A stretch of 64,000 bases of DNA from Roseovarius sp. MMSF_3281 (GTDB taxonomy: Bacteria > Pseudomonadota > Alphaproteobacteria > Rhodobacterales > Rhodobacteraceae). The stretch spans positions 44,809-108,808 of the forward strand of contig NZ_JASHIM010000015.1 of NCBI RefSeq assembly GCF_030733685.1, in the 5' to 3' direction. The notes under the pieces were generated by a model. It was not told where the DNA came from. It saw only the letters and a list, made by a program, of their open reading frames with translations, and ran no database searches. Below are positions 1 through 9,538 of this stretch, one piece after another (within the stretch, counting starts at the first letter, position 1; every line of letters begins with the position of its first letter). The position numbers and the translations under genes were made by a program.

Positions 1-1
1 G

Positions 2-460
2 AACGTGGTTCTGGCCTATTTCCTTCCGCCGGGCACGACCTTTGACCTGATCCTGCGGGTGATCATCATGATCACGATGTTCGCCTCGGCCTATATCGCG
101 GAGGTGATCCGGGGCGGCCTGGCCGCGCTTCCGAAGGGGCAGTACGAGGCCGCCGACAGCCTTGGCCTGGATTATCCGCAGGCGATGCGCCTGATCATCC
201 TGCCGCAAGCGCTCAAGATCTCGATCCCGGGGATCGTGAACGTGGCGGTGGGCCTGTTCAAGGATACCACGCTTGTGTCGGTCATCTCGATGTTCGACCT
301 CGTGGGGATGATCCGCGGGCCTGTCCTTGCCTCGACCGAGTGGAACGGCGTGTACTGGGAGCTTCTGGGCTTTGCCGCGCTTCTGTTCTTCGTCGTGTGC
401 TACGGCATTTCGCAATATTCACAGTGGCTGGAACGTCAGCTGCAAACTGAACATCGTTAA
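2..460 (+). CDS. bztC: Polar amino-acid ABC transporter permease, C-terminal part (5' end outside window)
   Basis: Inner-membrane permease of a glutamate/glutamine/aspartate/asparagine-type (BztABCD/AapJQMP) importer. The reading frame is open to the left edge, so only the last ~152 residues are visible. They contain the cytoplasmic EAA loop that docks the ATPase (YEAADSLGL followed by PQAMRLIILPQA) and about three membrane helices, ending in a short charged tail. The next gene, 15 bases downstream behind a GGAGGG ribosome-binding site, is the matching ATPase, which supports one operon. The family assignment is firm; the exact substrate and the choice between bztC and aapM are inferred from similarity to known Rhodobacterales operons. 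Confidence 0.88.
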   Translation, partial: NVVLAYFLPPGTTFDLILRVIIMITMFASAYIAEVIRGGLAALPKGQYEAADSLGLDYPQAMRLIILPQALKISIPGIVNVAVGLFKDTTLVSVISMFDLVGMIRGPVLASTEWNGVYWELLGFAALLFFVVCYGISQYSQWLERQLQTEHR

Positions 461-475
461 GGAGGGCAGGGCACC

Positions 476-1243
476 ATGTCTGAAGCCGCTCAAATGCAAG
501 TCAGCGACGAAGTCGCGATCTCGATCGAAAACATGAACAAGTGGTACGGGGCGTTCCATGTGCTGCGCGACATTGACCTGACGGTCAATCGCGGTGAACG
601 GATCGTCATCGCGGGGCCTTCGGGTTCGGGTAAATCCACGCTGATCCGGTGTATCAACGCGCTGGAAGAGCACCAGAAAGGCAAGATCACGGTTGATGGG
701 ACGCTGTTGTCGTCGGACCTGAAGAACATCGACAAGATCCGGTCAGAGGTTGGGATGGTGTTCCAGCACTTCAACCTGTTCCCGCATCTGACCATTCTGG
801 AAAACTGCACCCTTGCGCCGATCTGGGTGCGCAAGACGCCCAAGCGCGAGGCCGAGGAAATCGCCATGCATTTCCTTGAAAAGGTGAAGATCCCCGAACA
901 GGCCGACAAGTACCCCGGTCAGCTTTCGGGCGGTCAGCAGCAGCGTGTGGCGATTGCCCGGTCACTGTGCATGAAGCCGCGGATCATGTTGTTCGACGAA
1001 CCGACATCGGCCTTGGACCCCGAGATGATCTCGGAGGTTCTGGATACCATGATCCAGCTTGCCGAGGAAGGCATGACCATGCTCTGCGTGACGCACGAGA
1101 TGGGCTTTGCCCGCAAGGTCGCCAACCGTGTGATCTTTATGGACCAAGGCCAGATCGTGGAGCAGAACGAACCCGAGGAGTTCTTCAACAACCCGAAATC
1201 GGAGCGGACAAAGCTGTTCCTGAGCCAGATTCTGGGCCACTGA
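476..1243 (+). CDS. bztD: Polar amino-acid ABC transporter ATP-binding protein
   Basis: Cytoplasmic ATPase that powers the adjacent amino-acid permease. The 255-residue protein has a Walker A motif GPSGSGKST at residues 47-55, a Q-loop (MVFQHFNLF) near 95, the ABC signature LSGGQQQR near 150, Walker [11 protein letters not shown] near 175 and the switch His in VTHEM. Length is normal for the family (about 240-260). The start follows GGAGGGCAGG at 461-470. It is the last gene of the operon, with an intrinsic terminator just downstream. Members of this family serve general or acidic/amide amino-acid importers; the exact substrate is not readable here. Confidence 0.93.
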   Translation: MSEAAQMQVSDEVAISIENMNKWYGAFHVLRDIDLTVNRGERIVIAGPSGSGKSTLIRCINALEEHQKGKITVDGTLLSSDLKNIDKIRSEVGMVFQHFNLFPHLTILENCTLAPIWVRKTPKREAEEIAMHFLEKVKIPEQADKYPGQLSGGQQQRVAIARSLCMKPRIMLFDEPTSALDPEMISEVLDTMIQLAEEGMTMLCVTHEMGFARKVANRVIFMDQGQIVEQNEPEEFFNNPKSERTKLFLSQILGH

Positions 1244-1264
1244 CAAACGGGATCATGAAAAGCG

Positions 1265-1293
1265 AAAACGCGGCCTTGGGGCCGCGTTTTTTT
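1265..1293 (+). terminator. Intrinsic terminator after the amino-acid ABC operon
   Basis: Perfect 11-bp stem AAAACGCGGCC / GGCCGCGTTTT with a TTGG loop, running into a T-run (1287-1293). It lies 22 bases after the ATPase stop codon. Confidence 0.9.
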
Positions 1294-1328
1294 GTGCCGT
1301 GGTGCCGGTTTCTGGAAAAGAAATCGGT

Positions 1329-1351
1329 CCGAAATCTTTTGAAGATTTCGG
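1329..1351 (-). terminator. Hairpin just after engB, probable terminator
   Basis: Perfect 10-bp stem CCGAAATCTT / AAGATTTCGG with a 3-base loop, starting 5 bases past the engB stop. On the minus strand it is followed by ACCGATTTCTTTT, a weak U-rich tract. It faces the plus-strand terminator at 1265-1293, so the convergent operons are insulated from each other. Confidence 0.6.
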
Positions 1352-1356
1352 TTGGG

Positions 1357-2010
1357 TCAGTCGAGGGTCGCGATGATGGCCCGCAGCGTGCCGATACCAT
1401 CGCCTTTTTCCGAGGAGGTCAGAAGGATTTCAGGGTAGGCGGCGGGGTGGGCCGAAAGCTTGCCGCGCACCTGTTTCAGCACGTTGTCCCGATCCTTGGC
1501 TTTCACCTTGTCGGTCTTGGTCAGCACGCATTGGAAGGTCACGGCGGCGCTGTCCAGCAGGCTCATGATTTCTTCGTCCACCGGTTTGATGCCGTGGCGC
1601 GCGTCGATCAACACAAAGGCGCGGCGCAGGGTTTGGCGGCCCGAGAGGTATTGTTTGAGAAGGCGTTGCCATTGTTCCACCTTGGGCAGCGGCGCGTTGG
1701 CATAGCCATAGCCGGGCAGATCGACAAGGTAGCGGTCTTCGCCCATGGTGAAATAGTTGATTTCCTGCGTGCGCCCGGGCGTGTTGGAGGCACGCGCCAG
1801 CGACTTGCGCCCGGTGAGCGCGTTGATCAGGCTGGATTTTCCGACGTTCGAGCGCCCGGCAAAGCAGACCTCGACCCGGTCTGCGGGGGGCAGGCCGGAC
1901 ATGGCCACCACCCCTTTCAGGAAGTCGATTGGCCCGGCGAAAAGCTTGCGGCCTTTTTCAAGCGTGGCCGCGTCCGGGGTTTCTGCGATTGGGAAGGGAA
2001 GTTGCATCAT
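1357..2010 (-). CDS. engB: Ribosome biogenesis GTP-binding protein EngB (YihA/YsxC)
   Basis: Essential GTPase of the TRAFAC class that assists assembly of the large ribosomal subunit. All G motifs are visible: G1 GRSNVGKS near residue 52, G2 Thr in NTPGRTQ, G3 DLPGYG, G4 TKTD and G5 TSSEKG. Length (217 residues) is typical. The ATG at 2010 is preferred because its ATGA overlaps the TGA stop of the upstream MOSC gene, giving translational coupling; an in-frame GTG two codons upstream (2016) and an ATG one codon downstream are alternatives. It is the last gene of yidC-MOSC-engB. Confidence 0.95.
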   Translation of the reverse strand: MMQLPFPIAETPDAATLEKGRKLFAGPIDFLKGVVAMSGLPPADRVEVCFAGRSNVGKSSLINALTGRKSLARASNTPGRTQEINYFTMGEDRYLVDLPGYGYANAPLPKVEQWQRLLKQYLSGRQTLRRAFVLIDARHGIKPVDEEIMSLLDSAAVTFQCVLTKTDKVKAKDRDNVLKQVRGKLSAHPAAYPEILLTSSEKGDGIGTLRAIIATLD

Positions 2011-2750
2011 AGGCACCTGATTGCGTCGCCCAAGGCGATATCACCGGAGTGGACGACTTCGGCGCGGATGCTGAAATCCCGATGGCCGAAGCTGTCCAGC
2101 GCGGTCAGGATATCGGCATCACGGTCGCCGGTGTCGGGGTTGCTGTGGGTGGCAAGGCAGCGGCCGGTGCGTTCGCGCGGGATGACCACGGCGCTGCCGA
2201 TCTGTATCTCTTTGCCGATCCAGTCGAATTCGGACCATGCGGGCAGGCTATCGAACCAGATGTTGCCGCGCCAGCGGTGAATGGACAGATCGCGCCCGAT
2301 GCGCGCCTCGACATCGCGATGCGAGGCCATGTTGCACAGGGTCACCGAGGGGAAATCGCTATCGGTGAAGCCGCGTGTGGCGGCGCGGACCAGTTTGGTG
2401 GATTGTGCGCGGTTGGCGGGGATCAGGCCGCAGGCCCATGACAGGAATGCGTCGCCTTCGGTATCGGGGCAGAATGTCAGGCTGCCTTTCGTGGGGTGGT
2501 GCAGGGTGACCGTGGCGTTGTTTTCGTCGAGCTGGGCGGTGATGGCCGCCAGCGCGGGCGCCTTGGCCCCGCGCGAGAAATGCTGACAGGGCATCCATTC
2601 CGTGCCGTCGGCATCGGACAGTTCATGCGCCACGGCCCATGTACGATCCCATGGCATGGTTTGGCCTGCCGCCAAAGAGACATGAGCCACGGCCTCTCGA
2701 CCGTGGCTCTTGATTGGGTGCCGGATGATCTGGGTGATCTGTCCGGTCAT
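2007..2750 (-). CDS. MOSC domain-containing protein (molybdenum-cofactor sulfurase-like)
   Basis: A 247-residue protein with an N-terminal beta-barrel domain (residues ~1-90) and a C-terminal MOSC domain. The MOSC hallmark is the segment GRCLATHSNPDTG (about residues 193-205), which carries the conserved Cys. MOSC proteins handle sulfur or molybdenum cofactor, as in the YcbX/mARC families; which applies here cannot be read. It is coupled on both sides: its ATG overlaps the yidC stop (ATGA) and its stop overlaps the engB start. From memory, yidC-MOSC-engB is a recurrent order in Rhodobacterales. Confidence 0.85.
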   Translation of the reverse strand: MTGQITQIIRHPIKSHGREAVAHVSLAAGQTMPWDRTWAVAHELSDADGTEWMPCQHFSRGAKAPALAAITAQLDENNATVTLHHPTKGSLTFCPDTEGDAFLSWACGLIPANRAQSTKLVRAATRGFTDSDFPSVTLCNMASHRDVEARIGRDLSIHRWRGNIWFDSLPAWSEFDWIGKEIQIGSAVVIPRERTGRCLATHSNPDTGDRDADILTALDSFGHRDFSIRAEVVHSGDIALGDAIRCL

Positions 2751-4579
2751 TTTTCTTCGGTCTGCGTCTTGCGCTTGAAGCTGGATCTGATGTTGCCCAG
2801 CACATCGGGCTTATAGCCTTGGCTGCGCATGATCAGGTACTGCTGCGAGAAGGTGATCGTGTTGTTCGCGATCCAGTAAATGACCAGCCCGCTGGCAAAG
2901 CTGCCCAGCATGAACATGAAGACCCAAGGCATCCATGCGAAGATCATTTGCTGTGTCGGGTCCGTGGGGGCCGGGTTCAGCTTTTGTTGCAGCCACATCG
3001 AGATGCCCAGCAGAAGCGGCAGGATACCGATGAAGATCAGCGCGAGGATCGAGCCGGGTTCGGGCGCGTCCCATGGGAAGATGCCCCAGAGGTTATAGAG
3101 CGACGAGGGGTCGGGCGCCGAGAGGTCCTTGATCCAGCCGATCCATGGCGCGTGGCGCAATTCGAGCGTGACGAAGATCACCTTGTAGAGCGAGAAGAAG
3201 ATCGGGATTTGCAGAAGGATCGGCAGGCAGCCCGAGGCGGGGTTGACCTTTTCCTTCTTGTAAAGCGCCATCATCTCTTGCTGGAGTTTCTGGCGGTCGT
3301 CGCCCGCGGATTCCTTGATTTTCTCCATCTGCGGCTGGAGTTCCTTCATCTTCGCCATCGAGACGTAGGATTTGAACGCCAGCGGCAGAAGAACCGCCTT
3401 GATCAGAAGCGTGAGGGCGATGATGGACCAGCCCATGGAGCCGGCAATCCCCATGCCCGCAAGGGTCACGTTCAGCCAGTGCAGCACCGCGAAGATCGGC
3501 TTGGTCAGGAAGAAGAACCAGCCCCAGTCGATGGAATCGAGAAAGCGTTCGACGCCGCCTTCGTTCTGATAGGCGCGGATGGTGGCCCATTCCTTGGCGC
3601 CCGCGAAAAGGCGGGTCTGGGAGGTGACTGTTTCGCCGGGTTGGACCGTGAGGGTCGGTTGCACGGTCTCGGTCTGGTAGATATCGCGCTTGGGGTCGTA
3701 CTTGTTGACCGATTTGAACGGGGTGCCGGGCCCGGGGATGAGGGTGGTCATCCAGTAGTGGTCGGTAAAGCCGGTCCAGCCGTTTTCTGTTACCTGCGTG
3801 ACTTCGGCGGGGGCCCCTTCGCGGGGGTTGAAGGCGTAGTCGGTGACGTCGTCGTAGTCGACCTCGGCCAGTTCCCCGTCGGCCATGGAAATCAGGCCTT
3901 CGTGCAGGATGAAGAAGTTCTTCATATCGGCCGGTTCACCATGGCGGGCAAGGATGCCGTAGGGGGCCAGCGAGGGGCTGGTGCTGCCGGTGTTTTCAAC
4001 CGATTGCGCGACGGTGAACATGTAGTCATCGTCAACCGAGATCACGCGCTCGAACGTGAGGCCCGAACCGTTTTCCCAGGTCAGGGTAACGGGGGTGTCG
4101 GGGGTCAGGGTGCTGCCCTCATCGGCGGACCATATGGTATCGGCATTGGGCACCTGATCATGGGTCAGGCCCGTACCGGGGGCCCAGCCGAATAGCGCGT
4201 AATAGGGGGCCTCGCCGCCGACGGGTTCAAGCAGTTGAACGATGTCCGAACCGGGTTCGAGGGTTTCGCGGTAGTTCTTGAGCGAAAGCTGATCAATGCG
4301 CCCGCCTTGCAGGGAGATCGCCCCCTCGACGCTGGGCGTGTCGATTGCAAGACGCGGGGCGTCTTGGGACAGCGTTGTCACCTCGCCCGATTGGGAGGCC
4401 ACATTGCCGCCGGACTCGGCCGTGGGCGCGCCTGCGGTGGCCGACTCGGTGTCCTCGGACGCGGTTTCCACGGCGTTGGGATCGGTCGTTTCGGGCGGTG
4501 GAAAAACCACAAACCACACAAGAATGACGATGAAGCTGAGCGCAGTCGCCAGGATAAGGTTCTTGTTCTGATCGTCCAT
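2747..4579 (-). CDS. yidC: Membrane protein insertase YidC
   Basis: Inner-membrane insertase acting alone or with SecYEG. The 610 residues show the Gram-negative architecture: an N-terminal helix (residues ~6-27), a large periplasmic beta-rich domain (~60-345) and the conserved five-helix insertase core. The core is recognised by the segments YVSMAKMKELQPQM, EMMALYKKEKVNP and GCLPILLQIPIF. The groove residue that is Arg in E. coli (IVRGI) appears as Lys here (LLIKAVLL). The C-terminal tail is basic (SSFKRKTQTEEK), fitting ribosome contact. The usual rpmH-rnpA-yidD neighbours are absent upstream. Confidence 0.97.
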   Translation of the reverse strand: MDDQNKNLILATALSFIVILVWFVVFPPPETTDPNAVETASEDTESATAGAPTAESGGNVASQSGEVTTLSQDAPRLAIDTPSVEGAISLQGGRIDQLSLKNYRETLEPGSDIVQLLEPVGGEAPYYALFGWAPGTGLTHDQVPNADTIWSADEGSTLTPDTPVTLTWENGSGLTFERVISVDDDYMFTVAQSVENTGSTSPSLAPYGILARHGEPADMKNFFILHEGLISMADGELAEVDYDDVTDYAFNPREGAPAEVTQVTENGWTGFTDHYWMTTLIPGPGTPFKSVNKYDPKRDIYQTETVQPTLTVQPGETVTSQTRLFAGAKEWATIRAYQNEGGVERFLDSIDWGWFFFLTKPIFAVLHWLNVTLAGMGIAGSMGWSIIALTLLIKAVLLPLAFKSYVSMAKMKELQPQMEKIKESAGDDRQKLQQEMMALYKKEKVNPASGCLPILLQIPIFFSLYKVIFVTLELRHAPWIGWIKDLSAPDPSSLYNLWGIFPWDAPEPGSILALIFIGILPLLLGISMWLQQKLNPAPTDPTQQMIFAWMPWVFMFMLGSFASGLVIYWIANNTITFSQQYLIMRSQGYKPDVLGNIRSSFKRKTQTEEK

Positions 4580-4691
4580 CGCCGCTGACCACCTGTCTGT
4601 TGACGTTCAGGGGGGTTCAACAGAGTGCGGGGGCAAAGGTCAAGTGGATTCCCCCAAAAAGCGGTGGGCCGAAAGACGCGGACCGCCGTAT

Positions 4692-6206
4692 TCAGACGAT
4701 TTTCCGTCCGATGACGGGCGGCGCTTGCAGTTTGGCGCTATGGTCGGTCGCCCATTCCAGGGTGCGTTCGAAAGGCATGGGGCGTGCGATCCCGTATCCC
4801 TGCACGTGTCCACAGCCCAATTGGGCCAGTATCGCATGTTCGCCCGCTGTTTCGACGCCCTCGGCCACGGTATCAAGGCCAAGCCGGTCCGCCATCAACA
4901 GGATGGCGGCGATCATGTCTTTTTGATCGTTATCCTGATCGACCTTCATCACGAAGGAGCGATCAATCTTGAGGCGTTGCACGGCGAACCGCCGGATCGA
5001 GGAAATCGACGCGTGACCGGTGCCAAAATCGTCAAGGTCGATATGGCAGCCAAGCTCGGCCAGGCGGCGGATGTTGCTTGAAATGGTATCGTCGGAGGAG
5101 GTCGAGACAACGGTTTCCAGAATTTCGATCGACAGGCGGTCAGGCGAGAGGTCATGGCGATCCAGCGCCCAGGCAACGCGATCGACAAGCTTTGGATTGC
5201 GCAATTCGTCGGAGGCAAAATTCACGCCGACACTTGGCACGTCAAGCCCGGCTTCGTCCCATGTTTTCAGGGCGGACAGGGCATCCTTGAGCATCTTGTC
5301 GCCAAGCCGTTCCATGTTTCCGGTGCGTTCCAGATCAGGAAGGAAATCGGAGGGGGGAATCATGCCCCTTGCGGGATGTTCCCACCGGGCAAGCGCCTCG
5401 AATCCGCTGATCTTGCCGGTTTCGGTGGAAATTTGCGGTTGGAACCACGGCTTGAATTGCCCGGCCTCGAAAGCTTTTTCGATATCCGCATCTATGGTTT
5501 CGGTGCAGCCCACAAGCCTCGGCAGGTTCGGCGCGTAGGCGCGCAGGCCCGAGGGTGCATTGCGACGCGCATCCAGAAGCGCAAGCATGGTGGCATCGGC
5601 GAAATCTTCGCCCGTGGGATGCGATAATGCAGTGTTAAGGCAAAGCCCGACCGAGGCCGTGATATAAACACTGGCCGCGTCCACCGTGAGCGGTTCTTCG
5701 ATCGCCGCCTGAAGCCGGGTGGCCAGTTTCAGCGCGGTGTCATGATCAAGGTGGCGCGTGGGGGCGAGAATGACCGAAAGTTGCCCGGCGTCCAGCGATA
5801 GCACCTGATCGGGCGTTCTTACGACCCTTTGCAGGCGGTCTTGTGTTTGGGCCATGATCGCGGCCATGGCAGTGGCCCCGAACCGGTCAAGAAGCTGTGG
5901 GTGATCGTCGATTTCAATCACGAGGGAGGCGGTTTTCATGGCCTTCCGCCGCGCGATAGCCAAAGTGGCGCCAAGGGCGCTTTCAAGTTGCTTTTCGCCT
6001 GGTGTGGGGGGCGTCGTGGCCTTGTGATCGGCGAAAGCCAGCAACAGCGGAATGCCAAGGGCGGTGAGCAGAAGAAGCACCTCGCCGCCCAACCAGAAGC
6101 TGGCCAGAACGATGGCCGGCAGGAAGGCAAGGCCCTTTGGCTTTCGGCCGATAAGCGCGACCAAGTTGAGCAGGTGTGCCGGTATCGACGAGAGCGAGGA
6201 GATCAT
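4692..6206 (-). CDS. Membrane-anchored EAL-domain c-di-GMP phosphodiesterase with degenerate GGDEF domain
   Basis: A 504-residue protein. Two hydrophobic stretches (residues ~25-60) anchor it in the inner membrane. A GGDEF-like domain (~90-225) has lost its signature (LDAGQLSV where GGDEF is expected), so it should not make c-di-GMP. The EAL domain (~240-495) keeps the catalytic set: E270 in FEALARW, N329, E361, the DDFGTG loop (392-397), K413, E449 in VAEGVET and Q469 in VQGYG. It is therefore predicted to hydrolyse c-di-GMP, perhaps with the GGDEF-like part as a nucleotide sensor. It lies between ttcA and yidC on the same strand, with gaps on both sides. Confidence 0.9.
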   Translation of the reverse strand: MISSLSSIPAHLLNLVALIGRKPKGLAFLPAIVLASFWLGGEVLLLLTALGIPLLLAFADHKATTPPTPGEKQLESALGATLAIARRKAMKTASLVIEIDDHPQLLDRFGATAMAAIMAQTQDRLQRVVRTPDQVLSLDAGQLSVILAPTRHLDHDTALKLATRLQAAIEEPLTVDAASVYITASVGLCLNTALSHPTGEDFADATMLALLDARRNAPSGLRAYAPNLPRLVGCTETIDADIEKAFEAGQFKPWFQPQISTETGKISGFEALARWEHPARGMIPPSDFLPDLERTGNMERLGDKMLKDALSALKTWDEAGLDVPSVGVNFASDELRNPKLVDRVAWALDRHDLSPDRLSIEILETVVSTSSDDTISSNIRRLAELGCHIDLDDFGTGHASISSIRRFAVQRLKIDRSFVMKVDQDNDQKDMIAAILLMADRLGLDTVAEGVETAGEHAILAQLGCGHVQGYGIARPMPFERTLEWATDHSAKLQAPPVIGRKIV

Positions 6207-6262
6207 GCGGCGGTTTCCAAATATTGCCGCATGACCGTAGCGCCCGGTGCCTCAACACCGGC

Positions 6263-7132
6263 TTAACGCAGTTTCGGTAACCCGTCGGGATTTTCTTCGA
6301 ATTTTAAAGACCCGCGCGCCAGACCTTCGAAATCGAAGAGGTTCGGGTCAAGCAGGTGCGAGGGGCGTGCGTTCATCAAGGCACGGAACATCACCTGTCG
6401 GCGACCGGGGGAGTTGGCCTCCCATCCGTCGAGGATCTGTTTGACCTGCTGGCGTTGCAGCCCGTCCTGCGAACCGCAGAGGTCACAGGGAATGATCGGG
6501 TATTGCATCGCCTGCGCGAATTTCTCGCAATCGGTTTCGGCGGTAAAGGCCAGTGGACGGTAGACGAAAAGATCGCCTTCTTCGTTGACCAGCTTTGGTG
6601 GCATGGTGGCCAGTCGCCCGCCGTGAAAGAGATTCATGAAAAAGGTTTCAAGAATATCGTCGCGGTGATGGCCCAGAACCACGGCCGAGCAGCCCTCTTC
6701 GCGGGCGATCCGATAAAGGTGGCCCCGCCGCAAGCGCGAGCAGAGCGCGCAGAAGGTGCGGCCCTGCGGGATCTTGTCCATGACGACGGAATAGGTGTCT
6801 TGATATTCGATCCGGTGCGGGACGCCCATGTTTTCAAGGAATTCCGGCAGGACGGTGGCCGGAAAACCGGGCTGCCCCTGGTCGAGGTTGCAGGCCAGAA
6901 TCTCAACCGGCAGAAGGCCGCGCCATTGCAATTCGTGCAGCACGGCCAAAAGCGTGTAGCTGTCCTTGCCCCCCGACAGGCAAACCAGCCATTTGGCGCC
7001 CTTTTCGATCATGCCGAATTGCTCGATCGCCTCGCGCGTCTGACGTACGATGCGTTTGCGCAGCTTCTTGAATTCGGTGCTGCTTGGCGCACCGGAAAAC
7101 AGCGGGTGGATATCGTCGGCGTTGTCCAGCAT
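6263..7132 (-). CDS. ttcA: tRNA 2-thiocytidine(32) synthetase TtcA
   Basis: ATP- and Fe-S-dependent tRNA thiolase that modifies C32. The PP-loop SGGKDS is at residues 53-58. The paired cysteines C128/C131 (CALC) and C216/C219 (CDLC) match the CxxC motifs that hold the [4Fe-4S] cluster in this family. The open frame extends ~67 codons upstream with composition typical of a shadow of the mutase gene; the ATG at 7132 ([12 protein letters not shown]) gives the usual ~290 residues and is chosen as start. The mutase gene lies 47 bases upstream. Confidence 0.94.
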   Translation of the reverse strand: MLDNADDIHPLFSGAPSSTEFKKLRKRIVRQTREAIEQFGMIEKGAKWLVCLSGGKDSYTLLAVLHELQWRGLLPVEILACNLDQGQPGFPATVLPEFLENMGVPHRIEYQDTYSVVMDKIPQGRTFCALCSRLRRGHLYRIAREEGCSAVVLGHHRDDILETFFMNLFHGGRLATMPPKLVNEEGDLFVYRPLAFTAETDCEKFAQAMQYPIIPCDLCGSQDGLQRQQVKQILDGWEANSPGRRQVMFRALMNARPSHLLDPNLFDFEGLARGSLKFEENPDGLPKLR

Positions 7133-7179
7133 GGGCTGCCTATAAGGGGTTTGCGGGTTTCGGACAAGCCGCCAGCGGA

Positions 7180-8688
7180 TCAGATCGTTTGATCGTAGTC
7201 GCCCACGGCGGGTTCGGTGCGAATGACGGCGTCGATATCGGCGAAGATGGCGCGCAACTCGGCCTCGCTGTCGCTGCTTTCGCAGACCACGACAAGGTTG
7301 GGCGTGTTCGAGGAGGCCCGGACAAGGCCCCATGAGCCATTATCGAGGATGACCCGGGCGCCGTTGACGGTGACCACCTCCTTGATGGGGCGCCCGCCGA
7401 CGGGTTCCCCGGCCTCGTGCTTGGCCACCAGTTTGGCCACCAGCCGATCCAGCACCTCGTATTTCTCGGTATCGGCGCAATAGGGGGACATGGTGGGCGT
7501 TGACCATGTTTGCGGCAGGGCGCGGCGCAGGTCGGACATGGACATGTCGGGGTTGCGATCCATCAGCTTGCAGATTTCCACCGCCACCCGCATGCCGCAG
7601 TCATAGCCGCGGCCCACGGGTTCGGCGAGGAAGTAGTGCCCGGATTTTTCGAACCCGGCCAGCGCGCCGATTTCCTTGACCCTGCGTTTCATGTGGCTGT
7701 GGCCGGTTTTCCAATAGTCGGCCTTGACGCCATTGGCCTGCAACTCCGGGTCCGAGGCAAACAGGCCGGTGGATTTGACATCGGCCACGAAGGTGGCGCC
7801 GGGGTGCAGTTTGCTGAGGTCGCGGGCCATGATGACGCCCACCTTGTCGGCAAAGATTTCCTCGCCCTCGTCATCCACCACGCCACAGCGGTCGCCATCG
7901 CCGTCAAAGCCAAGGGCAAAGTCCGCGCCCGAGTCTTTCACGCTTTGGGCCATGTCGTGCAGCATTTCCATGGCTTCGGGATTGGGGTTGTAGTTGGGGA
8001 AGGTGTAATCGAGATCGTTGTGGGAGGGGACAACCTCCACCCCGATGCGTTCGAAAAGTTCAGGTGCGAAGGCCGAGGCGGTGCCGTTGCCGGTGGCGCA
8101 GACCACCCGCAACTTGCGCGACATTTTGAAATCGCCGGCCAGATCGTCGAGATAGGCCTCGCGCACCCCGTCGACGAATTCGTAACCGCCGCCATCGCGT
8201 GCCTGCCCTTCGCCGTTCAGGACGATATCGCGCAGTTCGGCCATTTCATCGGGTCCATGTGTCAGCGGGCGGTCAAAGCCCATCTTGACGCCTGTCCAGC
8301 CGTTGGGGTTGTGGCTTGCCGTGACCATGGCGACGGCGGGCACATCAAGATGAAATTGCGAGAAATAGGCCATGGGGCTAACGGCCGGGCCGATATCCTT
8401 GACCTTGACGCCTGCCTGCATGAGCCCGAGGATCAGCGCCTGTTTGATGGCCAGCGAATAATCGCGGTAGTCATTGCCCACCGCGATTTCCGGCTTGATC
8501 CCGCGCCGGTGGATTTGCGTGCCAAGGCCGAGGCCAAGGGCCGTCATGCCGGGCAGGTTGATTTCGTCGGGGTATTTCCAGCGCGCGTCATATTCGCGGA
8601 AACCCGTTGGGGCGATCATCGCGTCGCGAAGGAACGACCAACTGTTTTGAATCACTTGGGGAGAAGGCTTTTTCACTGTCTTAATCAC
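7180..8688 (-). CDS. Phosphomannomutase/phosphoglucomutase
   Basis: Alpha-D-phosphohexomutase interconverting hexose 6- and 1-phosphates, supplying sugar nucleotides for surface polysaccharide. The phospho-serine is S125 in VTASHNPNG, the metal loop DGDGDR is at 262-267 and the sugar-binding EKSGH motif is near 350. Length 502. The start is a GTG at 8688, 13 bases after the kdsA stop, with a weak ribosome-binding site. It is kept because the stretch [21 protein letters not shown] reads like the conserved N-terminus of roseobacter homologues (from memory). An ATG at codon 24 is the alternative. It sits in the capsule/KDO gene set. Confidence 0.9.
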   Translation of the reverse strand: MIKTVKKPSPQVIQNSWSFLRDAMIAPTGFREYDARWKYPDEINLPGMTALGLGLGTQIHRRGIKPEIAVGNDYRDYSLAIKQALILGLMQAGVKVKDIGPAVSPMAYFSQFHLDVPAVAMVTASHNPNGWTGVKMGFDRPLTHGPDEMAELRDIVLNGEGQARDGGGYEFVDGVREAYLDDLAGDFKMSRKLRVVCATGNGTASAFAPELFERIGVEVVPSHNDLDYTFPNYNPNPEAMEMLHDMAQSVKDSGADFALGFDGDGDRCGVVDDEGEEIFADKVGVIMARDLSKLHPGATFVADVKSTGLFASDPELQANGVKADYWKTGHSHMKRRVKEIGALAGFEKSGHYFLAEPVGRGYDCGMRVAVEICKLMDRNPDMSMSDLRRALPQTWSTPTMSPYCADTEKYEVLDRLVAKLVAKHEAGEPVGGRPIKEVVTVNGARVILDNGSWGLVRASSNTPNLVVVCESSDSEAELRAIFADIDAVIRTEPAVGDYDQTI

Positions 8689-8701
8689 TCGTTTTATATG
8701 G

Positions 8702-9535
8702 TTACAGGTGCATCGGATCGGATTTCGCCAATGCGTCGAATTTCATCAAGCTGTCGATCAGCGCAGGCATCCGTGCCAGCGGGATCATGTTGGGGCCGTC
8801 GGAGGGCGCATTATCAGGGTCTTCATGGGTTTCGATGAAGACAGCCGCCACGCCAAGCGAAACGGCAGCCCGCGCCATGACCGGGGCAAATTCGCGTTGG
8901 CCGCCCGTGCTTCCGCCCTGACCGCCGGGTTGCTGAACCGAATGGGTGGCATCCATGACCACCGGGTACCCGCTGGCGGCCATCTGCGGCAAGGCGCGCA
9001 TGTCGGTGACAAGCGTGTTATAGCCAAAGGAGGTGCCGCGTTCGGTCAGCAGGATGCGCGTGTTCCCGGTGCTTTCGATCTTCTTGATGACATTGATCAT
9101 GTCCCAGGGCGCCAGAAACTGGCCCTTCTTGACGTTGATCGCCGCGCCGGTTTCCCCGGCGGCGACCAAAAGATCGGTCTGGCGGCACAGGAAGGCGGGG
9201 ATTTGCAGGATATCGGCCACCTCGGCCACCGGCGCGCATTGATCGGGCAGGTGGATGTCGGTCACCACGGGCACACCAAGGCCGGTTTTGACCGCCTGAA
9301 GAATTTTCAGCCCTTCCTCAAGCCCGGCACCGCGCCGGGCGCCAACCGACGTGCGATTGGCCTTGTCGAAGCTGCCCTTGAAGACCAGTTGCGCGCCGTG
9401 TTTCGCGCAGGCCTCCTGCAGGGTGCCGGCGATCATTTGGGCGTGGTCGATACTTTGTAGTGCGCAGGGCCCCGCGAGCAGCGTCAGGGGCAGGTCGTTC
9501 CCAACGCTCAGGCCGGAGATGTCGATGTGTTTCAT
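8702..9535 (-). CDS. kdsA: 3-deoxy-8-phosphooctulonate synthase (KDO-8-phosphate synthase)
   Basis: Condenses phosphoenolpyruvate with arabinose 5-phosphate, the committed step of KDO synthesis. The 277-residue TIM-barrel protein shows [10 protein letters not shown] (~20-29), [11 protein letters not shown] (~54-64), VVTDIH near 95 and [11 protein letters not shown] near 195, all characteristic of KdsA and distinct from DAHP synthases. It starts 3 bases after the stop of the KpsE-like gene. KDO is needed for lipopolysaccharide and as linker or component of group 2/3 type capsules, so placement next to kpsE/kpsT fits. kdsD, which makes arabinose 5-phosphate, is at 22991. Confidence 0.96.
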   Translation of the reverse strand: MKHIDISGLSVGNDLPLTLLAGPCALQSIDHAQMIAGTLQEACAKHGAQLVFKGSFDKANRTSVGARRGAGLEEGLKILQAVKTGLGVPVVTDIHLPDQCAPVAEVADILQIPAFLCRQTDLLVAAGETGAAINVKKGQFLAPWDMINVIKKIESTGNTRILLTERGTSFGYNTLVTDMRALPQMAASGYPVVMDATHSVQQPGGQGGSTGGQREFAPVMARAAVSLGVAAVFIETHEDPDNAPSDGPNMIPLARMPALIDSLMKFDALAKSDPMHL

Positions 9536-9538
9536 GGG

